This document shows positions 36,157 through 46,196 of a stretch of DNA of 64,000 bases, in pieces. The position numbers were made by a program, and so were the translations under genes. Each line of letters begins with the position of its first letter. Position 1 is the first letter of the stretch. The notes under the pieces are model-generated. The model was not told the origin of the DNA, ran no database searches, and saw only the letters and a program-made list of their open reading frames with translations. Source of the DNA: Clavelina lepadiformis (Eukaryota > Chordata > Ascidiacea > Aplousobranchia > Clavelinidae); assembly GCF_947623445.1 (NCBI RefSeq), contig NC_135244.1, positions 2,356,001 to 2,420,000 of the forward strand, in the 5' to 3' direction.

Positions 36157-37982
36157 ATGCAGTTTGGATGGATTGTATTTTCTGTAGTTACCCTCTTGTT
36201 TAAAGGTAAGGTTTTTACGTAAGCTTAAGCAGAAATGCATCTCCTGGTTTTTAAATTAAAAGAACCAAACGAAAAAGGAAAAAGAGATTTCAAATTTTTC
36301 AAAAAATGAGTTTTACGCTTTTCATTGTATTAGGTGTTCAGTGTGCCCAAATCGACAAAGATATCAGAGATGGAACGTGTATAAAAGTGCCATGCTTAGC
36401 GGAGGGGAAGATAAACAACAGAAGCTTCTATTATATCTGCAGTCTTTGTGATATGCCAATATGTTCAGCAGACCCTTTCCTTGGTAGCAAAAGTAACTTA
36501 TCGCTCGCGAAAAGTGAAGGTTTAAGTGAAAATCTTCATTCAACATTGGATAGAAACACAATGTCGTCGAGGAATAACTTAAATACCACGCTTACAAATG
36601 TCAGCAGCATGAACTTGTTTAGTGACGTGGAATGTACGGGATATTCTAGTTGTGCGTTGTCGGGCGAAGCGACGTTACAGCCATCTGCTTGCGAAGCCTC
36701 CTCTCAACCGGTTTATTTGTCCGCCCGCTTCCATATTTGCTGGATAATAACAGCGGCCATTTTAAGCGCTAATCTCGCCGTGGTCGTTCGGAATATTTTG
36801 ATATTACGCAGAAAAAATTCTCTCCTGGGCAACGTTGCAAAACTTCAAGCCATCACGATACTGAACTTGGCGGCAGCAGACCTTCTAACTGGAATAAACC
36901 TTCTCGGAATTACCATATCAACCGTCGTAAACCCTTTTGACTGCACCGATAGTTCTACAGCGGCCTGGCTGCACAGCACACCGTGTTCTTTGTTGGGCGC
37001 GGCTAGTTTTGCATCCACTAACGTTTCCACGACGGCTTTAATACTAATTACCTCTGTCCGGATGCACAGCATTCTCAAACCGTACGAGAGTGCCGGAATC
37101 AAAAAGATTACTTGGATTGCGATTGTGTCGTGGATATTTTGGACAATTGTTGCAGTGACGCCTCTTTTGAAGTTTGAAGTCATTCGGTCTGTTTTCATAA
37201 AGAGTGTCAAAATAACAAATGACCATAGAACGCAAAAGCTCTCTCACCAACATATTCTCCACACACTTAATTTTCTAACTAAAGCAGCAAGCGAAGCATG
37301 TGGTCTGAACTATCAAGATTTTTTAGTTCCAAGCAACGTCTCGTGGTCTGCATTAATTTCTATGTCAAGGAAGCTGAACTTGCTTTCTCCCACAGACCAA
37401 GTTTATTTCTACGACTACTACGTCCATGAACGAATCTGTTACGCAGAATACTTATCTTCTTTCCATGATAATTCCATGTTTTTCACCTTGGCTATGGCTG
37501 GTTTCAATGCGTTATCATTTCTTTACATAGCATCAGCTTACGTCGTGATATGCCGCAAAACTACTATAATGCCCAGTTGCATTTGTCAGAGAAACGAACT
37601 ATGTTGTGTTACTGAACACAGCAACGACAGGCCAGCTTTTCAAGATAACAGAGACATGGAAAATAAAAATGCATACAGCAAAATTTTTATCATAACGTTA
37701 TCTAATATGTTCTGCACGCTTCCGTTATCATTGCTATCAATTATTTTCATCGCGCAGACCGCTACTGATGACCTTTGCGCTGTCAATGAACACGAAAAAA
37801 TGATTCAAACTTGGGTTAGTGTTTTTGCAACTGCGTTTGTTCCTCTTAACAGTTTACTAAATCCTTTTATTTATTCCGCTGGTATGTGGAGAATTTTGTA
37901 CAAGAAATTATGTCGTAAAAAGCAAGAAATGTCTAAATCTAGCACAGCTTCAAGTGATTTACATATTCGTGTTTCCGCCTGA
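36157..37982 (+). CDS. LGR-like class A GPCR, paralogue 2
   Basis: A tandem sister of the preceding gene: 565 residues, two exons (36157-36205 and 36334-37982). Exon 1 is exactly the same length (49 nt) and ends in the same phase. The signal peptide is MQFGWIVFSVVTLLFKGVQC. The Met at 36306 is intronic and was rejected. The ectodomain again has several Cys and Asn-glycosylation sites and no leucine-rich repeats. TM2 reads ILNLAAADLLTGINL, TM3 ends LILITSVRMHSILKPY, and TM7 has LNSLLNPFIYSAGMWR. The long second extracellular loop is conserved, with VYFYDYYVHERICYAEY aligning with its sister. The C-terminal tail is longer, Lys- and Ser-rich, and could be phosphorylated. Function unknown. Confidence 0.86.
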
Positions 37983-38299
37983 AACTTTAACTTATATTAT
38001 CTGATGTTTTTATTCTTTTAGTAAGGCTTGCTTTTATCTAATTTTAAATTTCTTGTTGCAAATACCAGTGTCTATTAATTACTTTTACGTTTATTTATGC
38101 AAATTAAAGTCGAAACACAATGGATCTTTATTTATAACAAGGGTGCGCTAACATTTCAAGAGCATTGGCTACATTACATTATTCTTGAGCATTGGGGAGC
38201 TAAAAACAATTATATATAAATTTTTAATTATAAATAATTTTATTTATAACTAAAAATTTTTGGTTAAAATCATTAGTTCAATAACATCAAGCTTTATTG

Positions 38300-38988
38300 T
38301 GTGGCGTTCGGACAATTTCATAATTGCAATAATTATATATATTGGCATTGCATAAAGTTTGATTTTTCTCCAGTCTAGATAATGTAATAATGTGCAAAGC
38401 TTGTAGCGTGCTGACATAGATTGAAGTGTTTCAAGTACCTTGTTTTCGTGGTGTAATATGCGACACGTGGTTTATGGTAGCAGGTATTGTTCTAGTATCT
38501 TTAATCACAAGCGTAGTTTCAAACCAATATGTGATATAGTAAGTGTGTCAAGTGGTTTTTTTGTACTGGTGTAAAGCGGTTTGAATGCTTTGTGAGAAAA
38601 AGGCTTAAATTGGAACTGACACGTGATTATGGGCTGATTGGCTAAAAGCTGATTGGTCAATACTTTAGTATAAAAAGAAATGTTTTGTTTAAATCGCTCT
38701 CTTCTCTGACTCGTACGAATTGAATTCTTTTCTGAGTTATTCTATTTTGAATAAGTAATTGCTAACAAATTGGGAATTGGAATCATGGTGTAAATATCCT
38801 AATTCGGACAAGTTATTCGGACAATATAGCAAATTTGAACTTATGAAGTTGGTGTTGATTTAAGAAGCAATATAGAGACAGTAAACGCAACGGAGTCAAA
38901 GACAATCATAGGAGTCAGACAATAAAACTGAAAGACTGGGTTTGGCTTAGGCCATCCCAAAACCATTACCACACCACCCAATCCCATA
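38300..38988 (+). repeat. 5' long terminal repeat
   Basis: The first copy of the direct terminal repeat. Its partner is at a constant offset of 2285 bp. A shared short antisense ORF in both repeats is a by-product of the repetition, not a gene. Confidence 0.9.
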
Positions 38989-40584
38989 AATGGTAACCCC
39001 GTCTTTCTTCTGCAAACGAAGAAGAACACATGCACTTCTGAAAGATTCGATTTATGAAAGGTGAAAATTGGAGTCAGATTAGGATCGAGAGACAAACTGC
39101 ATTCAACGGTCTGTTAGCGAGAAAATTGCGGCAGACATTTTAAAAATTCTCGAAGTAACCAGTTGAAAGAAATCTCGCTAACGAACAATGACTATCATGC
39201 TACTGGCATTATGGATTACGATGATGACGACGCTAGCCAACACTAGCCAAATCCAGCAACCAACACAGACCAGCGTCAAGCATCGCTTAAAAGAAAAATG
39301 GAAGAAAAATCATCAAGAAGAACGAAGTTATCAATCTGTTGTGGACACTTCTACATTTGATTCTGCACCCGATTAATTCTTAGCCGGTAAAGTACATTAC
39401 TCATTTCTGAATAAATCGTAGCATGTTATTGGTGTTATTAGATATTAGCTAGCGCACATATATCATGATTATTAATAACAAAAATATTAAATACGTTTCT
39501 TACTCTGATTTTACCTCATAAATTTATGTCCCCAAGGACAACGCGCATATAAATTCATACTGTAGTTATATCTTATATTTGTTCTGCGTAAACCGCGCAT
39601 CATAATCATACTCAAGAAATTCAATTTGAACTAAAAGTTAATATATTCCTTATCCCCTGTCGACTTCTATCTATACTTATTTTTCAATATCATGTTTTAT
39701 GGTAGATGATTTTTTTATTTTATTTTATTGCATGGACACAGGCTAACTAAGCCAAATACTTATCAACGGTCACTTTCACCCCATTGTCTACCTACAAAGC
39801 ATTCTTTTCATCTTTTCTTACGCTAAGCACTTTTAGCTACGTTTTATATTAACCCACCTTTATTGCTTCATAAATGACTTACATAAGTACAAGCGTTAAC
39901 AAAAACGCCGTACGATTATTTTGCCTGTTTGTCATAATATACCAGGTTGCAAACTGCCAGCCTGTATAAGTCAGAATCTGTTGATTTGTACTATCCCGAT
40001 ATAACCTCGATTCACAAGTGGTACCGCATAACTTGCATACAACAAAATGCAAGCAGAAAACGAGTTGGGGCGAATCGCGATATTAAGCATATTACTCAGA
40101 CTGATCGAACTTTTATTTTCTTCTCCTGCATTATGCAAACCCTCTTAACCCTTACCCACCCTTGTACTTACATTATCTTGCTATAACAATTCGGTAAACC
40201 AAACGCGTTGTCCGATATCCTTTGTGTCAAAATATTGCAATGCATTAGTTATAATGGCAATCATTTTATTCAAACTGTTTGTGTTAGGTTTTGTGTGCAA
40301 TTACATTTACCATACTTTTATATTACTTCGGTTGTGGTAAAAACGTATAAAAAAATAATATCAAAATATTTAAAAACCCTTCTATACAACATAGTATTAG
40401 CGAAGAATATTTACTGCTATTTTTTCTATTGCATGTATCAATTCGTGTGACCTGTGATGACTGCACAAATATGACTGGAGGGAAAACAAATTCTGCATTC
40501 ACATTGCAAGCTGCCAACAACAATCTTGCAACCTGCCAACGCCAGTATCCCTACCTCGAAGCTTTTTGGGTTGGGGGAGTTAAT

Positions 40585-41273
40585 TGTGGCGTTCGGACAA
40601 TTTCATAATTGCAATAATTATATATATTGGCATTGCATAAAGTTTGATTTTTCTCCAGTCTAGATAATGTAATAATGTGCAAAGCTTGTAGCGTGCTGAC
40701 ATAGATTGAAGTGTTTCAAGTACCTTGTTTTCGTGGTGTAATATGCGACACGTGGTTTATGGTAGCAGGTATTGTTCTAGTATCTTTAATCACAAGCGTA
40801 GTTTCAAACCAATATGTGATATAGTAAGTGTGTCAAGTGGTTTTTTTGTACTGGTGTAAAGCGGTTTGAATGCTTTGTGAGAAAAAGGCTTAAATTGGAA
40901 CTGACACGTGATTATGGGCTGATTGGCTAAAAGCTGATTGGTCAATACTTTAGTATAAAAAGAAATGTTTTGTTTAAATCGCTCTTTTCTCTGACTCGTA
41001 CGAATTGAATTCTTTTCTGAGTTATTCTATTTTGAATAAGTAATTGCTAACAAATTGGGAATTGGAATCATGGTGTAAATATCCTAATTCGGACAAGTTA
41101 TTCGGACAATATAGCAAATTTGAACTTATGAAGTTGGTGTTGATTTAAGAAGCAATATAGAGACAGTAAACGCAACGGAGTCAAAGACAATCATAGGAGT
41201 CAGACAATAAAACTGAAAGACTGGGTTTGGCTTAGGCCATCCCAAAACCATTACCACACCACCCAATCCCATA
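40585..41273 (+). repeat. 3' long terminal repeat
   Basis: The second copy of the direct terminal repeat, followed immediately by attgcgagag, which resumes the duplicated block sequence. Confidence 0.9.
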
Positions 41274-41306
41274 ATTGCGAGAGTTGTCGAGCACAGCGAA
41301 AACTCA

Positions 41307-41866
41307 TGCACCCGCTTCGTCAAGGATTAGCCCATAGGAAAGGAAAAAAGGAATGCACGGATTAGCCATTCGTATGGGCTGAAAGGAATAATTCCATCTT
41401 TTAAAGTAATTGTTGAAAGGCTAATCGTGTTCGAATGAGTAATCCATTTTATGTGAAACTATGGCTGGTCATTGTACGGTGAAGGCTACTGCTGTACATT
41501 ATTGAGATCTATAGGCTGTTGTGTTGATACGAACTACAGCATAGTACAGTGTGATTACTGGTTAGTTTAGCATATAGCATAGGTTTATCTGTGCAAATGG
41601 CATTGGTACTGCAGTTACAACCGTTGGAATGGCCTTGCACAAAGTATTAACGGATACTGCGTCATACACTGCTTACAGGCTATCTATATAAGGCTTGTAG
41701 ATATTAGAATAGCCGTATGCGACAAAATGGATTACTCATTCGAACACGATTAGCCTTACAACAATTACTTTAAAAGATGGAATTATTCCTTTCCGCCCAT
41801 ACGAATTGCTAAATCCGTGCATTCCTTTTTCCCTTTCCTATGGGCTAATCCTTGACGAATGGGCTG
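41307..41866. mobile_element. Fold-back element with ~135-bp inverted arms
   Basis: The arms at about 41311-41448 and 41727-41862 are inverted copies sharing cgtcaaggattagcccatag and ttcgaatgagtaatccattt, differing at only a few bases. The ~280 bp between them is non-coding. Block copy 1 reads straight across the site (aaaactcat then ctttgcg), so this is an insertion of about 560 bp. A target duplication of at most 3-4 bp (tcat/tgat) is uncertain. Superfamily unknown. Confidence 0.8.
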
Positions 41867-41867
41867 A

Positions 41868-42039
41868 TCTTTGCGTAATCCGCTCTTTGTGCCAGTTTGT
41901 GGCTTGTGCAATCCTGTTTAACAATATCAAGAACGGGCCTTCCCCAAAGGAAGGAACGACAAAAGAACAACTTGCAGTGTCACTTGAGGTGCAAAAGTTG
42001 ATGTTTGGAAAGTTGATAGCCAACATAAGAGCAAATTAG
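41868..42039 (+). pseudogene. Unidentified terminal exon, copy 2 (interrupted)
   Basis: Carries the same C-terminal part as the copy 1 exon (FVACAILFNNIKNG, KEQLAVSLEVQK) to a TAG at 42037-42039. Its upstream part is cut off by the fold-back and LTR insertions. A 10-bp duplication (ccagtttgtg) further alters the frame. If this was ever a host exon, this copy is broken. Confidence 0.45.
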
Positions 42040-42700
42040 AACTTAAGGTTATATACGAGTTTATTCAAGATAAATTTGTCAGTTTGTTAATTTACATGGT
42101 TCTATGATACTACCTAGATAACTATGTGGATAACCGCGTCCAACCAACCACGCCCACAAAATCACAAACATTTCAGCAGAAATTAGACTAGGCCTATATG
42201 TTACACTAAAGTTAAGACAGTAAGAAGCCAAGAATCCTTGTTCATATTTAGATGATAATTACTTGAAATTTTAATGAACTTCCAACTCGGTAATGTTGTT
42301 TTTTTTTGTTGTCAATATCAGGAATAAACTGCACTAATGGAAAGTTTGTATGATGCCAATTTTCTGGCACAATTGTCGTTTTCCCTATATTCTAGATTAG
42401 AAGTATTACAGTGGCGTGGAGCAAATATTGGCATTATAATTATTGGCGCATTTATCTGGCGGACTGAAAGCAAACTTTCCAGTAGGGATAAAGTATAATT
42501 ATAAAGAAACTTTCAAAATATTAAATTTAAATGATTTTATTGTGAAATGTGTAAAGCTGAGTAAATTGTTACTGAAAAGCAACGACGCTCAGGTATTTGT
42601 TTTTAGAATGTGGGTAATTGTCTTCATAAAACTTTGGTATTTTGTATTGCAGGGAGGTTAATATACATAGTATTCAACCATGATTTTAAAGCATCTCAAT

Positions 42701-43498
42701 ATGAAATTGCTTAGCAGTCCGCCTTGCTTTATAAGGCTGTTTTTTTCACAGTTGCAACAAAAATCGCATTTTTCAACTTTAATTGTACCTTGCGTGTCTT
42801 CATTCTCAGGTTTACGCATTTTCCCAACAGTCCTCACTCATGGGCGGGCTTTAAAAATTTACACCAAAACTGGAGATGGAGGTACTTCCAGCTTATTTAC
42901 AGGTGAGCGAAGACCGAAATTTGATGCTGTTTTTGAAACACTCGGAGATATTGATGAACTTAATTGCAATATCGGACTTGCCAGAGAGGTTTTAATGGAG
43001 TCTATGCAGCAAGAAAACTTTAAAGAGTTAAACGAAATGCTTCAAAAGGTTCAATGCGCGTTGCAAGATGTAGCTTCATGTGTGGCGACACCTTTAACAA
43101 GTGCAACAGAAAAGCAGATCGCACGCACTGAATTTGACAAAGATCTCGTAGTTGAGATGGAGGAATGGATTGACAAGTTTACAAAAGATCTTCCAGAGCT
43201 GAAGAACTTTATTCTTCCTTCTGGAGGCAGGGGTAGTTGCTCACTTCATGTCACACGCAGCATTTGCCGAAGAGCTGAGAGAAAACTGGCGTCACGCTTT
43301 ATTCAAAATGATGTCGATGAACCTGTTGCAAAATACATAAACAGGCTGAGTGATTTTCTCTTCACTCTCGCAAGATATGTTGCTTTTATGGAAGGACATC
43401 CGGAAGTTATTTACAAAAAGCCAAGGAGAAATAACAAACTTGTAGATGCAAAATTAACAACAACAGACTCTGACAATGATAAAGAGACAAAGGACTAA
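42701..43498 (+). CDS. MMAB: Cob(I)alamin adenosyltransferase, mitochondrial (intact copy)
   Basis: Transfers the adenosyl group of ATP to cob(I)alamin, making adenosylcobalamin for methylmalonyl-CoA mutase in mitochondria. It is single-exon. The frame is open from a Met at 42680, giving 272 residues. The Met at 42701 is the likelier start because only it is conserved in the duplicate, giving 265 residues. The N-terminal ~50 residues are rich in Ser, Phe, Lys and Arg with few acids, as in a mitochondrial presequence. The ATP loop is KTGDGGTSSLFTGER, followed by LGDIDELNCNIGLA. The FILPSGG and RSICRRAER motifs and the helical NRLSDFLFTLAR complete the family pattern. A Lys/Asp-rich tail ends the protein. 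A cag acceptor at 42653-42655 suggests a spliced 5' leader. Confidence 0.93.
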   Translation: MKLLSSPPCFIRLFFSQLQQKSHFSTLIVPCVSSFSGLRIFPTVLTHGRALKIYTKTGDGGTSSLFTGERRPKFDAVFETLGDIDELNCNIGLAREVLMESMQQENFKELNEMLQKVQCALQDVASCVATPLTSATEKQIARTEFDKDLVVEMEEWIDKFTKDLPELKNFILPSGGRGSCSLHVTRSICRRAERKLASRFIQNDVDEPVAKYINRLSDFLFTLARYVAFMEGHPEVIYKKPRRNNKLVDAKLTTTDSDNDKETKD

Positions 43499-43812
43499 AC
43501 CATTTTCTGTTTTTTTGCGCACAAATCAGTGCATCATTATACACAGTAGTTTTCAATTACCTACTTAAATGCACTTGTGTGTGATGACCTATTGCTGTTT
43601 AAAGTGTATTGAGAAATGGAGTTGATATATATTTTCCTGGCTGTGACAATAAGAGTATATGTAATAGTCCATTATAAACAGTCTATGAGACAAAGGGAGA
43701 CATTAATCAAGGTTGCGTTATGTCCTACATATGAGTGGTATATACAAATCTACTTCTATGTTAACGATTGTGCTTTAAAGGTTTCTTGATGGTTACTGGT
43801 TGATTTGTAAAT

Positions 43813-45269
43813 ATGAAGGTGGTTATTTTGGCGGGTGGTTTTGGAACCCGGCTGGCTCGCGATATTCGCAATGACGCAAGCGGTAAGTATAAGGAATTGC
43901 TCCATTTACCAAAAGCTCTTTTGCCAATTGGGCAAAAACCACTGTTATCACACTGGATGAAGCTATTTCAGGAGTCTGATGATATTGAGCATGTCTATAT
44001 AGAAGTGAGATTAGTGTTTTTTACATGACTTACATAGATTAAAACCCCATGATAAAACGCCATATATTTATGGACCATTTATATACCCATCGTTTTAGAA
44101 AATTTTTAAATATACTTTTAATGTTCCTACATACAGTTAAAACTTTGAATTATTATTTTCTGTTTAGACAAATGACTGCTTTTATGACCAATTTATGAAA
44201 TGGTCTCAAGAATGGCCGGATTTTATTTCAGTTGTAAATGACAAAACAAGCACAAACAAAACTAGACTTGGAGCAGTGGCTGCACTGGCTTTCGCAGTTA
44301 GCTCATTTGGAGTCGAACAATCCGATTTAATAATTGTTGCTGGGTAAAGTTAATGACTCTGCTGCCGTTAAATTGATTATGAAAACATGGCGATTATGTT
44401 TCTGTTGGCTGTCTACAGAATGTTTCTTAAAATATCGCTACTGCACTGGTAACCTTGACGTCATAGGAAATATTACGTAATGATGGTTTTGTACTATATT
44501 CGAGCAATGATGACCTTATCTTTTGTGTTTAGAGACACTCTGTTTTACAGCGACTTTGATCTCTCCAAAATGATAGATCAATTTAGAAAACTTAAATTGG
44601 AGATTCCTACATGTAGCTTGGTGACTGTATATGATTGTGCTAAAGATGGTAACTTTTACTACACAATAATTCCACCTTTAACTTTTGTGTGTGGTTTAAG
44701 TATTAAACAAAGCATTACCTCGCTCATCTTTCACAGATGTCATTAAACATGGAATTTTAGAAACTAACTCACAAAATCGGGTGACTATGTTCCTGGAAAA
44801 GCCTCAGCCTGATGAGACACAATCTAGATCTGCTGTAAGTTACATGATCGCTTATTGTGGCCAAATGCGTGCACAATATAGTTTTCACAGTGTCTTATTC
44901 GCAGTGTCCGTGTTTCTACATTCTTTCTCCGGCCGCATTGAAAGAAGTATCAATATTTCTTGAAGACAAAAAGAATTCTCCGCTTACTGAGAAAGATGCA
45001 ACCGGCAATTTTCTTAATCACCTTTATAAAAGGTAAACAATCACAGATGGAATGAAATAAAACATCTCTCTGTGTGGAGTTTATACATAACAACTAATGT
45101 ACTGTACAATACTCCATTGCATACTTTTGCTTAACAATGCAATTAGCCAAAATTTTGTTAAATTTTTACCAACAGGTTACCAGTCTTCACGCACAAAATA
45201 TCTGGGAGGTTTGATGTTGGAGGGCTTTCATCGTACTTAGAATGTGTTGCGTATTTTGATGAAAGTTAG
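43813..45269 (+). CDS. Sugar-1-phosphate nucleotidyltransferase family, copy 2
   Basis: Six exons: 43813-44004, 44168-44343, 44533-44648, 44737-44834, 44905-45032 and 45176-45269. All are GT-AG and in phase, giving 267 residues. The enzyme family joins a sugar 1-phosphate to an NTP with release of pyrophosphate. The N-terminal LAGGFGTRL loop, PKALLPIG, the VAGDTLFYSDFDL metal-site Asp, FLEKPQPDE and a C-terminal FDVGGLSSY are the expected landmarks in order. The length fits a single-domain RfbA/GlmU-N-like enzyme without a beta-helix domain. No signal peptide is seen, so it should be cytosolic. It begins 314 bp after MMAB on the same strand. The donor sugar is not predictable, and the gene is not clearly an eIF2B or GMPP subunit. 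Confidence 0.87.
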
Positions 45270-45357
45270 AAAGCATTATATACCTCATAAATAGTTACCC
45301 ATCACCTTAGATGAAATAATTCGTAAATGCTGAATGTTGCAATCTTTACGCACTTCC

Positions 45358-46196
45358 CTTAGTTTCACTTTAGTACTTTTCCTTTTCTAATCGCACTTTA
45401 GTTTCTAATCACGACACATTGTCTTGGTGCTATTGTTTTAATTAGTTATGGATGAACTTACGTTAGGTGATAGTGAACTGAATTTTTCATTTCACAATTC
45501 AACTGTTTTTCTAGCCCTTAGTTTGTCAGAGTGCTATGTGGGTTTAGACATAATTGTTTTGTTGCATGTTGTACTTGTTATGTTCATAGTTCATCCAAGT
45601 TCACCTCATAGTTTGTTATATGACGGCAAGTATATCGCAGCCAACTGGTGCATATAGCTGTCACCCTTGAATGAATTTATTAATAAATTGCACTCTAATG
45701 TACAAGAGCATATCCCTTCAACACAAACAGAAAATTTAAAACGTGATCTTCAAACAAAATGCAGGTGCCAATAAATAATACATTATTAAGAAGACCGCTA
45801 AAATACAATAAATATTACCTGTATCAATAAGGTACAGATGTGATAAGCTAGGCCAATTGCCTAATTAATCTGCAACTAAACAATGTTGAAAACATTTTCC
45901 CAAGTTTTTAAAAGGAGTAATGTGCCTGCATACGCCATAAATAAGTACTGTTGCAATTGTAATAATGAAAGACTTCGTATATGTAAGTGTGGCTGATGAT
46001 TTCCACTTTTTACACCATTGCGGACATTACGTCAATATTCTACCGGCTTCCAACATGCCATAAAAACCAATTGAACAGTGTGAAAAAAACCTTGTGGCAT
46101 TTGGCCTTTCTCGCAATAGATGACTTGATGAAGACTTTTTCAACTGATGTTTGCCATCGCAAAATACCGAGATTTTTTACAAACAATTTACTTTGG
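45358..46196. other. Intergenic between the nucleotidyltransferase and EAF
   Basis: Unduplicated sequence. The 45448-45657 plus-strand ORF is hydrophobic but lacks any support from splice signals or family match. Confidence 0.45.

Larger units (their letters stand above)
38300..41273 (+). mobile_element. Short non-autonomous LTR retroelement
   Basis: A fossil-type element of about 2.97 kb with direct terminal repeats of about 687 bp (38300-38988 and 40585-41273). The repeats start TGTGGCG and end near CCCATA. A primer-binding-site-like TGGTAACCCC follows the first repeat at 38991, and a G-rich tract (gggttgggggag) precedes the second. The target duplication is ATTG (38296-38299 and 41274-41277). 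The interior is only about 1.6 kb with no recognisable polymerase region, so it resembles a TRIM/LARD-like non-autonomous element. The terminal repeats are almost identical with no net length difference, indicating a recent insertion. The uninterrupted site survives in block copy 1 near 16812. Confidence 0.9.
38210..45357. repeat. Inverted duplication, copy 2 (with two insertions)
   Basis: The reverse complement of 13485-16870. Order on the plus strand: left flank to 38299, LTR element, about 35 bp of block, fold-back element, unknown exon, MMAB and nucleotidyltransferase. Removing the two insertions leaves about 3.6 kb, close to the 3.4 kb of copy 1. At the right end similarity stops just after gaatgttgcaatctttacgc. 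Confidence 0.92.

Noticed and set aside
36306-36333. Met at 36306 as the start of GPCR 2
   Set aside because: It lies in the intron just before the acceptor; the upstream exon 36157-36205 gives the same structure as the sister gene.
38841-41323. Two minus ORFs sharing an identical C-terminal half
   Set aside because: Both lie in the direct terminal repeats of the LTR element; the resemblance comes from the repeat, not from a gene family.
42680-42700. Met at 42680 as the MMAB start
   Set aside because: Possible, but not conserved in the duplicate (the ATG is altered there), whereas the Met at 42701 is; kept only as an alternative.
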